From Ifrita kowaldi (taxonomy: Eukaryota; Chordata; Aves; Passeriformes; Cinclosomatidae): a stretch of DNA of 64,000 bases. Where the stretch lies: positions 62,001 to 126,000 of the forward strand of contig VZRS01002538.1 of assembly GCA_013398055.1 (NCBI GenBank), read 5' to 3'. Below the pieces are notes generated by a model. It ran no database searches, had not been told where the DNA came from, and saw only the letters and a list, made by a program, of their open reading frames with translations. A program made the translations under genes and the position numbers. Shown one piece after another: positions 24,601-37,620 of this stretch. Every line of letters starts with the position of its first letter. Position 1 is the first letter of the stretch.

Positions 24601-27600
24601 AAAACTACTCACACCAGCAGAACTCGTGTGTGAGGCAGGGAGAAAGGCAGGAAGGACACCAGGAGGCCATTCAGGGCTGCTACCTGTGAGATTTCTTCCC
24701 TCTGACATGAATCTGCCACCCATAACTGCTAACCTGGCAAAGTCAGCACCTGCGAGCCCGTCCCAAGTGAGAAACAGATTCCTCAGCCCTCTCATTGACT
24801 GAGGCAGGTTTTGGTTGTCATAAAGCTGGCTGCTCTCCTCCCTGGCAACAGCACAGCTGTGACAGGTGACCGAGTGTCCGCCCATGGACATGGTTCTTTC
24901 AGATGTCACTTGTGTCTCTTCACATCAAATGAATTCAGGTATATGTAAATAAAACCCTCACATAGATGCCACGTGTGGGTTTCTTCTGTTCTTCACAGAT
25001 CTTATACCCCTGTCTCTTTCACATATTAAAAGCCATCTGGGAATGGAAGCACAAGCTGATTTCTAAAGGATCTGCTGCCTCCTGCTCCACTATAAATCCT
25101 AAAATCCTGTGTGCAGTGTTATGCCAACCAGCAGAACACTTTACACAGCGTGGCCAAGTTTAGCTAAACATAGTCCCTTGAGAAAAATTCCAAAAAGACA
25201 TATACATCTCCTATAACCATTATGAATCAATGCTCTTTTCATATATTTCTATGAAAATATTAATATATTTTAATTATTAAACACCATGTGTTTATTTCTT
25301 ACATCTTTCTTGACAGCAAACTGCATGTTGCCTCCAGTGAGATTTCTCACTAGTGCAGAGTGCAGATTTCTCTCTTGGCTGAGATGCTGTGGTGTGGGGA
25401 TCAGTCCATTTCAGACAAGTGACAATACCTACCCAAGTCCAGAGGCTTTAATTACGGATCCAAGTATACGAAAATTAAATTACGAATCATCCAACTTTCC
25501 TATTAAACCAGCACTTTAGTCTGTGTCACCTACCTAACAGATTGTGTCAAGAAAAACTGATCAGGGATCTTCTGACATTTTGTTGAAGATCTCAGGTGAA
25601 ACATTAAAAAAATTGTTCATTAAAACATCTGTTTTCAACAGTTTTTGTTAAATCCAAGACAAGCTTTATAAAAAAATACGATAGGAAGAAAGAAAGAATA
25701 GGAGTGAGATTTTGTAATTGATTTTATTTTAGAAAACTCTCTTGGGTAGTTTGCTATCTATGTGTGCAACTATCCAACTATTCAAGCTATTAGCTTGAAA
25801 CTTGAATGACAGCATCAACTCTCAGTCTCTTTTACATAGAGTTATATGGCCTTGTCATATCCTTCTTTTATGTATAAAATAAATACAGATTGGTGCAATT
25901 GTCTAAATGTTTGAGCACAACTTCATCCTATGAAGTGACCATGATCAAATATTTTCAGGTAACAGGAATATTATGTAATCTTTTTATTTTTATTTTTATC
26001 CATTAACAGATTTTTTTGTCATCCAAACAAATCAGCATTCTCCCTTCTAATATCCAGCTTCACACTTTGTGAAGTTAGTGAAAATTATTCTAAGGGTACA
26101 GCAGCCTCTGCCTCCTTTCCTTCTTCTCTGCAGCTCAGGAATGTATTTTCAAAACCATCTGCTGTTGCTAATGTAGGGTGGGATGTCCTTTAATGGGATC
26201 TCCAGGAGATTAATGGCTTCCTGACAGTCTCTGATGCCAAGCCAAACAAATCCTCGTGTATCCCCATCAGTCAGAAGTGCTTTGGCTTTCTCTCAGTGCC
26301 CAGATCTGCTCCTCATCTTTTGGGATTAATTCAGCCCCATTGCTTAGATCTCAGAACTAGGGAGCTGAATCCCCTGCTTTGTGCAGACTTTCAGAAATCC
26401 TTATGCTTTTCTGTGACTCAGATCCTTCCCTGTAAAATGAAAATTTTGCTATTTAAGTGGAGGGTAGAAGCCTAAGGATGACTGAAAGAGAATTCAGAGA
26501 ATTCAGTTACAGAAACATCAGTGAGAGCCACAGTGAACTGGGGCATTTTTGCTGAGATAGAGCACAACTGGAAGCTGGGAAGTGCATGAGAACTTGCTTT
26601 AAGGCCTTCAAAAATTTTCAAAAATATTTTAAAGTTCATAAAGAAACACTAAAAATGGAGAGTCAGTAGATTCTGACAATTATTCAAAAATTTCCTCTCC
26701 TATGAGAAGCTGCTGAGGGTGGGAGTGAAAGCAGCCAGGAGGTAATTAGGGTGTTGCAGACCAAAATTGCCTTTCCACTGCCCAGAGAGAAATGGCCCTC
26801 GATTAGAAAACGCCTTTCAGGTAAATTCAGTGCCAGGAGGGTGAGTATTGGATTATCTACAAGGCAACACCACAGCCCTGCTCCAGGTCTGGTGTCTCAA
26901 ACCTGGTACTTCAAAAATTGAAGCATTTCTTTCCTCCTCAGCATTGAAGTAGGTCACACGTGCCCCCTTTCTGGAGGATGAGAGATGGAATTGCTTTTAA
27001 AAATGCCTAATTGGGAGGAACAAATCCTACTAGAAGTAATGGGATCTTTTGGGTTGCTCAGGTTCAGTGCCCAAAAATTAGTTTGACAATAAATCTTGTT
27101 GAAATCAAGAGGGATGTAGTACCGCCATAGCTTTGAGGAGCTTTTGTAGTCTATGAAATTCTGCATGCAAGCTAAATATTTCATTGTTGCTATTTTGTAG
27201 TGACACTGAATGAAATCCCACCATTATCATATTCAGACTCATTTGCAAAATTAGTCTCTAGCCAGTCTTGTAAAATGAAAATTTTTTTGCTGTTGTTATT
27301 CATTTTAATACATAAAAATAGTGGGAAAATTGTGTTAAATGGTATTTGAGAGAACAGAAATAAAAGCCTAATCAATATGATTATTTGACCAATTGTACTG
27401 AGGTAGTAATGCCTTGCACAACAGAAATCTCTCTGAGGGACAGCAGCTTTTTAAATGTTTTCCTGTGCTGTTGTGATGGGAACTGGATCAGCAATTCCAA
27501 AAGAACTCCTTTATTTAAGAGTTACTTAGAACAAAGGAATCTGTGGGGAGCTGGATTCACCAAGCCCCGGGAGCCTCTGTGAGCTCCAGTGAGGGAACAC

Positions 27601-30600
27601 AGACTTGCATGGATTATTTCCAACGCCCCTTAGGAAAGATTAGTATTTGGGGGAAAAATATACAAATGCATACTCACATATGTAAATGCAAACCTTAACA
27701 CGCTTCTAGCTGATCTCAGCAACCACTAAACAAACTCCAATTACCACCAACAGACTCCTACTGTGTTTTAAAGGCTTTGGCCATGCCTTTAAAATGAAGC
27801 AATTTCTGGCAGTCTGCTCTAGCTCAAGCAGTAGTTGCTCTGGGCAAAAATGTCTGAGTAAAGGGCGATGTCTGCCTGATCTTTTTCTGTAATAAAGGAT
27901 GTCAGAGCAGATTATTGCTGTTGTCCCTTCCAGCTCTCACACCTCGGAAATGACACACTTGCCTGACCAGACACTGAGACATGTTTTCTTTTTTTTTTAT
28001 TGCTCTCAGGGGGCACCAAGTTACAGATGCAGCTCCAGCTGAGCAGTTGCATAAGCAGAGAAGCTGGCAGAGAGTAAGAGTGTAAGTGATGCCCATTCCT
28101 GAGGGTTTGGTGTTGATAGAAGATAACAGCGTCCCACCATGACTTTCTTTGTGCCTTTTTCATCCTGATACATCTTCTAGGGCAGGGAAAAGATGGCAGA
28201 ATGTGGCTTGGATCCTGAGTGTTGATGGGTAGTTGATGGGGTGTAGAAGAAATCCTGAATACCAAGGGCGCAATTATTTTTTAATCCTGGTGAATTGATT
28301 TGAAGGCATGATTTGAAGGTACACTTATAAATGCAAGAGGCCAAGGTTATTCTAGCTCCAAAATAGCTAAACTCTTGCCTATTTTGGAGGTAAAAACAAT
28401 TAGGCAGTTTCCAGTAGCCTGGACTGTCTTTTGGGCAAGACTGGTTAAATACTTGGATGCCACTGCAGCAATGCCACTTGTCCCCAGGGCCGTGGGAAAC
28501 CCACAGCCTAGGCCAGTTTAGAGACTGAGCAGCAGCAGCATCCCAGCAGTGAGTAGAAGTGCAGTGTGTTTGTCAGAGCGCAGGTTTCCTGGGCTGATTG
28601 ATCTGTGCTCTGCAGGAGCTCCCTGCCAGCACATCCTGCAGTTAAATGGACTGAGCTCGCTGGCATTGCAGGAAACACCGGGGGTGCCAGGTGCTTTATT
28701 GACACCGGCTTTTGTCTCATAGTCTCTTGGAACTGGGGAAAGTCTCATTCTTTGGGGTGTGTCAGCTGGCAGCTCTCTCTCGTGTGCTGCCTGGACCATG
28801 TCCCAGGCACTCAGCAGGGAGCTGGACGGGGGCTGGGTCTGCTCCAGCCAGGTCAAGCTGCCAGAGGGTGTTGCAAAGGGACAAGTCTCCATCTGGACTA
28901 ATTTAAAGCTGAAAAAATGGTGAAGTTTCATGAAAAAAAAAGACAGCAAGGAGAAAGGGTCTTGCAGGTTATCCCAAATTGTATTTGCATGTGGATTCCC
29001 TGTCATTTTGTACACTAACACAAGGCAAAAGATTGCTCTATAAGTAGTTGCCAATAAAACAGTAAAGGGATTAAAAGTAGTTAAAAAAATTATTTTCTCA
29101 AGGGCAGAATTGATTTTGGAGACTCCCCAAACATGATGGTGTTTAATTCAGCATCAAATTCAGGATATGACCTTTAAGCAGACACATTTTAGAAAGATTT
29201 TTCATTCCTGAACCCCAGACTGCAAAGACGATGATACAGGAGAAACTGCTAGACATAAATGCAAGACTTCATGCTTTTCCTGGATGCAACTAGATCTGTT
29301 GCCCAAAATTCTAGTTTATTTTGGTGTTTAAATGTTGGATTTTTGGAACTAGGCCTAAAATGTTGATGCCTGATATCTAGGCATGCTAACAAAGTCTGTT
29401 AAAGAATTTTTAAGTCTTAGACTTAGCTTAGCCCTTGATCTTTTTCTGGTGTGGGTCATGAAAAAAAGTGGATTTAAAATAATACTAATGTTTCAACTGA
29501 TGGAATTTCATTTAGACTCTCCATGTTTTCACAGAACCAATATTGCAGGCTCTCTTCATGTCTGTACATACAAATACAGTTGTAGATGTAGACACAGATA
29601 TGGCCAGACTACTGAGGTTGTGATTTCAGGTGAGTGACAGGTTGGCAGACCTTACCACTTGAAGGGCAAGACAAATCAGGGTCCCTGTGCTGCAGCCACA
29701 ATCCTTTATTCTGTGGTTTTGTGCCTCTGTGCAATTGGTTTAACCTCATGCAGATCTGCTTCAGCTGTTTGCATTGTTTTCCATCATCACAGTTTTTTAC
29801 AGCACTGGAAGGTTTAAACAGCGTCTGTGAGGGAAACAACTGAAAGTTCAAAACATTAAATGAGAACTAATGTTCATTTTCAGAGCCGCTGGATTCAAGG
29901 TGGGGATGAGCTGATGTCCCAGAAGGGTTCTTTATTTGTGGATGACATGTATTAAATTCTTCTGATTAGTTGCTGCAACATCACTGATGTCTCATACCTG
30001 CAGAAGAATTTATTTGCAAGAATTTGGTCTTAAATCATGCCAAAAGCCTGCAAATTTTTGACCATATACTATAAAAATATTTAATTTTATCTTTTCTTTT
30101 AGTAGTATATGTGACTAGTTCTGCATTTATTTTTGTTCTCATTTATCTGTTTCTTTTTCTTTTACTCTCTCTCTCCTTTTTATTTACTAAAGGGTGGTTT
30201 TTTCTGCTTTTTGTAAGAATTCAGAAGGCAACAAACAACCTGGAGCATCACTGGCACAATTTTTTAACCCTGAATTTCAGATGCTAACAAAACGCACCAG
30301 CAAAGCAGCATAAGAGGAACCAGGAGAGAAACCTAATGTGACACGAGGTGGCTGTTTTTAAAGCATGAATGCATGAGAGGAAACCTGTTTTGTCCAACTG
30401 AAAGCAATAGCACAGCTATTTCCACAGTGAGGAACAGCAGCTGCGGTAACACAGTGGCTGCAATGAAAAATTACAGGGGGTGTCCGTTCTCGTATTTCAG
30501 ATAATGGCCTGATCACCAGATGAAGTCAGTCAGAAATCTCCCCCTGTGGTGTATTATTGTCCAATTAGATGTATTATGGTGTTTTACATTCCTTCTTGAA

Positions 30601-33172
30601 GCATTCCGTGTGGGCCAGATTATGAGGGTGCGTTGGACGGGCCATTGCTCTGTTCTCAAATGGCAATTCTGTATTCTTGTGTTGAGGGAGGCAAATCATG
30701 GGTGAGGTTTAATGAGGCAGAAGGAAAGAATTTATACCCTTGGAAATTATTTGTTCAGGGTCATATTTTCCTATTTGTCCACCTCCATTCTGCCTGAAAT
30801 TCTCGGTGATTGGATTCTGGTAAAGCAAAGTGAGATGCTGTTCTGTTCAGGCAGAGTGGAGGGCAGAGCCACTCAATTAACTGCAGACCACAGTAAACAA
30901 TCCCATCTCTTTCAGCAGGGACTGCCTTCATTCCAGCAAGGGAGACATCAGAAGAGTGATAAGACTGCTGAATAACTGGATAACACTGAACCTTCACTGT
31001 CTTTCATTACTAGATGTAGGAAAGGGATATTTAGATGGCTGAAACAGAAAATGTGAGAGCAAGCCAGTGTAGCACGTAAGGGACTGATGAAATGAATAAT
31101 CTGACTTCTCTGGAGGAGCAAAACATGAGACTCAGGATGTGGCCAAGTCTGAATGACCTGGAAGTGCTTCCTAGTGTTTACAAAGCTTTCTTTGACTTAG
31201 TCATATCAAGATTTTCAGACATGGGGAGCCACACTTGCTTCAGGGAAGAAGAGGAGCCTGTGTGGATGCCACATTTAAGTGTACACTGCTGTTACTTCTG
31301 CGACTCATCTGGGGATGTGCTGGGCACCTACCAGAAAAGAAGGGCTTGCCTTGGATAGTCCTGTTCTCTCTCAGTTGTCCATCACATCCCCACTAACAAA
31401 GGGAAGGCTCACTTCAACACGGGGAAGTCAAGCCGATGTTTCCACAGCTGCCCAGAGCTTGCTCAGCCTGTCATCCAAACCCCTGCGAGCCAGCTCTGGG
31501 GCAGCTCAATAGTCAGTGTGACCCAGAGCTCAAGGGCATAAACAGGAGGTGCAGAGGGGTGCTTATATCTGACACTGCACCTGCAACACAGCGTGCCCTG
31601 ATTTTCACCACGGCTTCTTTGCTGTATCTCCTTGGGTCCTGGACAGGTGGGGGTCTTGTCATCTCAGCCCCAGGTCAGATAACGGGGTCATGCACCCTCC
31701 CCTTTCCTGCAGCCAGAAACACTGCTCATCATCCACAGCCACACGCAGAGGCATAAAAACCCTGCTGCAGGTGTGATACAATCTGTCCCTGAGAGTAAAT
31801 CTGTGCAGGAAATGTGCTGCTGAAGGGGAAAGTGAGAGGAAAAGTTAACCTCCACGCTGCTTTCTGATACAGCTTTTATCACGGCAGTGAAAGACCAAAC
31901 CAGTTGGGGAGCTGGAAAATGGTGACAGCAAAGGACACTTCCCCAGGCCCCAACCCTCTCCAAAACCTCGCTGACCGCTTGTAGGAAAAGATCGGCATCA
32001 CTGCAATTCTTGGCACCCTCATGAGTATTTTTCATGGCCTGGAAAATTCCAGTAACATCTCCCTGCAGTTCCAGTACACCACTCTGCTGTAGGGTACCTG
32101 CGCTCTGAGGTTATCCTGGGACAACCAGAATTTTCCAGGTGCAACTTAAAGCTGAGCATCTCCCTGCCTACTTGGCGATGTTAAGATAGGTGAAAAACAG
32201 GCTTGGTTTGAAATTGAAAATTGCACTGTGGATTTTAGACTTCTGAAGATCATTTTTCAGGCATTTTGTTTGAAATGATCTTGAAAAATTACTTAAAAAT
32301 AACCAAGAACAGATGATACAGGTTTTGTCCCACAGCAAATTTGAGTCTATTCTGAGGGACTGTGTCATGATTGCTTCTGGAAGTGACTGAGAGATTGATA
32401 TTAGTTTTTATGAGCTTTGTAATTTTTTTTAATAAGCTTTTATAAATTTTATATTGTTTATTAATATACCTAAGTCCTCTTTTTAAATCAGAGAGCAGAA
32501 CTTAACGGATGGTTGAAGGAGAATTGCAACTCCACTAAAGGAGGTTATTTTGAAGGCAGTGGAAGGAATTTCCTTTTGTTTTGTGAGTAAGAAACCCAGA
32601 ACTGAAAAAATTTATAAGTCTTTTACACTACCTACTGTAAGGAGACTATCAGGTCAAAACAAATCCAGTTCTGTTTCTCATTCAATAACTGTTCCTGAGT
32701 GCCATCTTCTGTATACTTAAATGCTAAGTATATATTTATAGCACACTGACATATTTAGCTGGTTTTATTACAATTGTTGAAATTGTTTATGCCATTCAGC
32801 AATGCTTTATTTCCATGTCTTTATCACACTGCAAGTAGGCAATATAATAAAATTCTGGTTCTACATAATCGATACGTTTTTTAATACAAGCCATCTTTAT
32901 CTCTGCGAAGAACTAGCTTATCCTCAACAAAAAATGTCACCACTATGCAGAGAGATAGAAACATTTGGAGCAAAAAGAAATGTAGAAATTCAGATTGGTT
33001 GATGGTAAGAAAAAGTCGTTTGGTTGATTTTCATCATGGAAGAGAAGAACCTCAAAGAGCAAAGACTGGAATGTTAAATTACTCCTGAGAATCATCAGCA
33101 GCTTTGTTTGGTTCTTTCCAGAAGTGCTCATTTCAGTCCATTACAGCACAGCCCCAGAGAGATGCATCAGGT
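24601..33172. other. non-coding DNA, 8.6 kb, repeat-poor
   Basis: The longest stretch here without a transposon I can name. Open frames include 178 codons on the minus strand (28518-29054), in a locally GC-richer patch, and others at 31092-32035 on both strands. None shows a domain. The stretch at 30480-30690 is a possible conserved element. Confidence 0.5.
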
Positions 33173-33463
33173 TGTAGTAACATGTATTTGAGCCCTGATG
33201 GTGAGCACTAGCCAAGCTCTCACTCAGGACTGGACTCAACACCTGAACTCAATTGTTATTCAAATAGAGTTCAGGCCACCTCAACCTAAAGTGCTCGTTA
33301 ACCTCCTACAAACAGCTGTGGCTGCAGGGCGGGCACAAGCCCTATAAATCTAGCCCTGGGAGGAGCCAAGGTTGGGCTGGTTGTTCCTGGTTGCTGTGTG
33401 CTGCTGGAGCTCTGCTCTGAGAAATCATAATCCAAGACTCAGAAGACTGCGAGCTCTGGCGCA
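33173..33463 (+). mobile_element. solo LTR of an endogenous retrovirus, copy 1
   Basis: A 291-bp element that starts TGTAGTAA and ends GGCGCA, so it has the TG...CA ends of a retroviral LTR. It is flanked by a perfect 6-bp direct repeat TCAGGT (33167-33172 and 33464-33469), read as the target-site duplication. A TATA-like CCTATAAATC lies at 33341-33350, which sets the plus orientation. Nothing retroviral is seen on either side, so it is a solo LTR left by recombination. Six-base duplications are usual for class II (ERVK-like) elements, but the class is inferred. A second copy lies at 39439-39713. Confidence 0.88.
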
Positions 33464-34280
33464 TCAGGTGGTTCAGAAACAAGACAAAAGTTTTCACTCT
33501 AAAAATGTTTGTAATCCATAATTACGTATAGTTTAAGGGAAGCAGGAGCATTTTGCAGCTCCTTTTCCTGAGTTCCCTCAGTGGGAAAAGCTGCTGAAGT
33601 GCCTCGATATTGGTGTCCATGAGAAGAAATAAAAGCCGATGGAATCATGTCTCTCATTTCTGATCCCATCACCAGCCCAAGTTTAGGCACCAGGAATAAA
33701 ACTCATTGCACCTAAAAGTGTACAGCGTGGACTGGCACCTCGTGCAGTGTTAGTTTGGGCTACTGGCTGCTACAAAAGCAGTAGCTTTGTACTTTTTTAG
33801 CAGTGGTTGGATCTTCTCACAGCACTCTGGTCTCATTTTTTCCCTGTATGGGGCCTGATTCTTGACACATCTGCACCAAACTGAGCTGTCACGTCACTGC
33901 AGAACACAGCAGATTGTCAGGACTGCAGCTGCACTGCATCTCGTAGGGGACAGAACCATTTTGGGGGAAATGGCTTGGTTTTCCATTGCCCCAGGTCACT
34001 GATTTGATCCATCCTGGGGCTGTATGACCCTGAGGCTCAGTGCAAGGGGGCAACTGAGACAGATAGGAAGGAGACTGGAACATTTCTGTACCTCATTGGG
34101 ACTGCAGCCCACTGGGCCAGCTGGAGACATCTGCACACTTCTCAAATAAATTAAGCTCAACCAGCTCTGCCTCTCTGGATTAGGGGACTCAACATCCACG
34201 TGTTGGACTAAGCACCTTAATTTGAGCTCAGCCTGAAGGCTGCACTAGGTCTGCAGGAAGCCATTCCATCTTGTGAATAG
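33464..34280. other. anonymous non-coding DNA
   Basis: No gag, pol, env or primer-binding-site-like sequence follows the LTR. Only short featureless open frames are present. Confidence 0.6.
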
Positions 34281-34365
34281 ATTGATAGTCCAGTGACTAA
34301 GGAATTGGCCTAATTGCTGCAAACTTGGAAGTCCACCCTGCCTTTATTGCTCTATCTCTGTAAGC
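34281..34365 (+). repeat. possible decayed tRNA-derived SINE head
   Basis: The string 'gatagtccagtgactaagg' followed by 'attggcct' and later 'cttggaagtccaccctgcc' lies in the order and rough spacing of the box A and box B halves of an old tRNA-derived SINE (MIR- or AmnSINE-like). The boxes are degenerate and no SINE body is clear, so this is a weak call. Confidence 0.25.
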
Positions 34366-34801
34366 TTCCCTCATGAGAACTAGTTCTGTCTACCAGTACA
34401 GACTTTAGGGTAATATGGTTTTGTGCTGGTCATTCCATTATTTTCTTTTTACCTTTCAGCCAGAAAAAAGATGGAAAAATGAGCATTTAAAAAAAAAATT
34501 AGTCAATAGTGCTGGAAATATTTGTGATTTCATGTAAATCTCTGTACAGACATGCAGATCTGCTGAAGACACTGTCTGGATCATTTTCATTCAGCTAGAA
34601 TTGCTGGATATTATCTTAAAGTTCAAGGTAAATTAATAAAAACTAGGTAGTTTTCTGTCTTAGCAAATATTGACTTGAATTTACCTATGCATGTGCTTTT
34701 ATCCCAGCAATTTGTCAGTGACTCCTTTTAGAATTACTCAAACAGCATGGATCTAGAGGAAATTTTAAAAAAAGAGAGAGACATAGAGTCTCATAGGTAC
34801 T
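34366..34801. other. anonymous non-coding DNA
   Basis: Nothing recognised. Confidence 0.6.
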
Positions 34802-34875
34802 TTTATTTAATAAAATTAAATGTTCTTTTCCACTTTATTTAATAAAATTAAATGTTCTTCTCCACTTTATTTAAT
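34802..34875. repeat. 32-bp tandem duplication, 2.3 copies
   Basis: A unit beginning TTTATTTAATAAAATTAAAT starts at 34802, again at 34834 and partly at 34866. The first two copies differ by one base. AT-rich minisatellite-like duplication. Confidence 0.92.
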
Positions 34876-36015
34876 TTGTCTGCATTCTCTGTTTCACAGC
34901 TCTAGGAGTACATTACAAAGATGAACAGATGTCCTGGTAGTTTTGGTTTTTTTTCATAGAAGAACAAAAGGTCTAGGAGGCAAATAGGACATGTTAGTCT
35001 TTGTATTAACTTAGGCAGTTCGATATCACCTGGAATTTGTCCATTCAGTTCAGCTTCTCTGGCCAGAGGTGTTTGTGGATGGATTATACAAGTCCTCTGG
35101 CTTGAAAAATACAGCTGCTATATCCAGAGGTTCTTCCTGGATTAATTTATTAAGGTTTGAAACTGCCTTGCAGAGGCCTCCTAAATAGTTCTGGTTTGAG
35201 AGACAGGTCTGGGGAATGCTAAAGAAAAGTCATTAAAGGCACTTTTCCATGAACTGTAGTTGTGGTTTTAGGAGGGGTGGTCTCAGGGACACCAGCTTGC
35301 AGCTACGAGTGGGAAAAATTAAAAATCTTTCAGACGATGTTGTAATTTTTTTTTTTTTTGTAAGCTCTTGTCCCATATCTTTAGTTTCATTAGTCATTAG
35401 CTATCCACTGTCTTATCAAAACAGATCAGGCTGTTGCAGTTTGTCTCCTGTTGCCCTTTTCCATCAATTAAAACATAAAATGCAGCCCCTTTGATCATTG
35501 ATGGAGAAACAGAGAAACACCCAAGCTGCAGTGGCACCAGAGCTCATGTTTTCTAACTTTCCTTCTCCTTGTCAGAAGCAAGTTATTCCAATGTGACATT
35601 TTGTTTTCCACCAGTAAATTAAACTGCACCTGCAAATCCTATTTATTTTGCCTTGTACATTGCCTGGATTTTATGTGGCTCTTCACTCAGCTGTTTGTAA
35701 GGTAAGTGTGAGCAATAACCATTATATCCCCCAAAGGAGAGCACTGAATATTATTTGCTTGTGGAAGTGTCTTCATCCTACGATGCAAATTCCAATGGCC
35801 TGAATCTGGAGACAGAGGAAAGGTGTTTTTTTTACAGCTGATACCTCCACAAAAGTAGAGTGTGACAAAAGGACCTTTGCACTGATCTTTCACTACCCAC
35901 TGCTTCTGTGCATTATAGCAAAGCCCTGAGAAAAAAGTAATAACTTGTTGCTAAATTCACCATAGATACATGACCAGGCAACAACCTCAGCTGAGAAATC
36001 GTGGATATCCCCACG
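34876..36015. other. anonymous non-coding DNA
   Basis: No gene or repeat family recognised. Confidence 0.6.
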
Positions 36016-36632
36016 GATTCACAGAGGTGCTGCTTGGAAGAGACTTCCAGAGGTCACTCAGTCCAGCCTCCTGCTCGAAGCAGGACCAGCACCATCAGCA
36101 GATCAGGTCAGCCTTGGCTTTGTCTGACTCAGACCAGAAATCTCCAAGAGTGGAGGTCAACAGCCTCTCTGGGGAACCTGTTCAGTGCTGCAACACCCGT
36201 TTGGTAGGAAGGGATTGCCCAATGTCCAAGCTCAACCTCCCAAGATTCAGCCTGGCCCCACTGCCAGTGCTAGTAATGGAAAAAATCGGGTTTTTTTTCT
36301 TTGCAATACCCTTCCAGTAGCTCAAGTTGACTTTAGATCACCTCTTTGGTATCCCCTTCACCAGAAGACAGGACCCGGCTCCCCCACATCTCCAGGTAGG
36401 GCACAAACCCAAGCTCCCTCACCAGCTGCTCAAGCCTCTCCCTCCACATCCCTTTTGAACTGATGAGCTAAAACCAGACCTGTATTTCAGGTGCAGCTTC
36501 ACTGGCACTAATGGGGATAAAAAATACCCCTGATCTGGTCTCCCACTTCTCTTGGGGAAGATGAGGGTGCAGTTTGCCTTATTTACCCTGAGAGTACCCT
36601 GCAAAAGTGGCTGCTGAGAGCACTGTGACATG
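36016..36632 (-). repeat. CR1 LINE, longest fragment (about 617 bp)
   Basis: Reverse-complement CR1. On the plus strand it starts at the 3' terminus (GATTCACAGAG), then 'ttccagaggtcactcagtcc', 'ctcctgctcgaagcagg', 'aaatctccaagagtggagg', 'cagcctctctggggaacctg' and 'ccaagctcaacctccc'. Beyond 36300 it continues through diverged blocks that fit further CR1 sequence (CCTTTTGAACT, a 'tttcaggtgcagcttcac' block, TTTGCCTTATT). The first half is clear and the second half is more diverged. The 'aggtcactcagtcc' type end differs from the copies at 18.2 and 24.5 kb, so it is a different CR1 subfamily. Confidence 0.85.
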
Positions 36633-37479
36633 GAAACTTCAATCTAAAGTTCTGCATATGCCAGCATTCTTTTTTTCCTACAAATCTTTGTGACACTTCA
36701 CCTGTACAACCTTGCCAAGGTAAGGTTTACTGTGCACTTGCAGAAAAATGATTTGCAGACTTGCTGCTTGCCTGGTATACGCAATATTTATTTATTAGTG
36801 TTTTGATTTATAAGACTTATATAAGAAAGTACACTTTCCAAGCTCTAGGAGATTCTGCTGTAAATTAGAAATGCAGTCACATAAAAATAGACAAGTTATT
36901 GCTCCTCCCAGAAAAGTAAAAAAAAAAAAAAAAGAGACACCCAAAATTGCATGAAACTTTGATTACTGTGTCTCAGTTTATATAAAATGCACTTGGGATG
37001 TTCAGTATCTCCCGCAATTATGCAGAAATAGATAAGATATTCCACAAGTTGCTCTGACTATTGCAAAATTGAGGTTGTAGTGGGTCATGAGAAAAGTGCG
37101 CATTTTAATGATGTGTGACTTTTATGGAATGTCTTGCCTGGGAAGGGGCTAAGGTTTAGCTGGTTGTGCTGAACCCAGGGGTGGCAGTGAGGGACAGGGG
37201 CAGGGAACAGGTCCAAAGCCACCTTTGTATTTCTGACTGACACCTCCTGGCATAGGTGCAGGTCTTGTTAATCAATGTTTGGTTGAGTTGTTGGCTTTAA
37301 AGGTTGAACTCTGACTTCTCCAGAGAGAGCCATAAACTGTAGCTGCTGTGGCCTGAAAGCCATGGGTTGTTAGCACAGGTTCCTGCAGCCACTCCAAAAC
37401 TTCTGTGCAGAAATCTGGGAGCTTGGGAAGGGTGTTAAGAGAAAAGGGAGCATTGACAACACTCAGCTGAAGTGTAGGG
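36633..37479. other. anonymous non-coding DNA
   Basis: Includes A16 (36918-36933). No gene or named repeat seen. Confidence 0.6.
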
Positions 37480-37620
37480 AAGCTGCTTCTTCACGTGATC
37501 TGTGATTAAGCTGTGGAAATCTCTGTCACAAAGTGGTATGCAGAACAAGAGTGCCCATGATTCTAGAGATGCTGGCACAATTTAATGGAAGGAAGATACC
37601 TAAGGGATATTTTTATAACA
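37480..37620 (+). repeat. possible old CR1/L3-like fragment
   Basis: The blocks 'gcttcttcacgtgatctg', 'gtgattaagctgtggaaatc' and 'ctgtcacaaagtggt' match the order of the 'cttcttcac...ttaacctgtggaa...tgccac' motif found in ancient amniote CR1/L3 LINEs, followed by an 'atggaaggaagatacc' block. It is heavily diverged. Confidence 0.4.

Noticed and set aside
28518..29054. 178-codon minus-strand open frame
   Set aside because: It lies in a GC-richer patch where stops are rarer. Opposite-strand frames cover the same bases and no domain is seen.
33161..33468. 8-bp flanking repeat GCATCAGG suggesting a hAT-type DNA transposon
   Set aside because: The first two or three bases belong to the element end. 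With TG...CA boundaries a perfect 6-bp duplication fits both copies, while the 8-bp version fails for copy 2, and there are no terminal inverted repeats.
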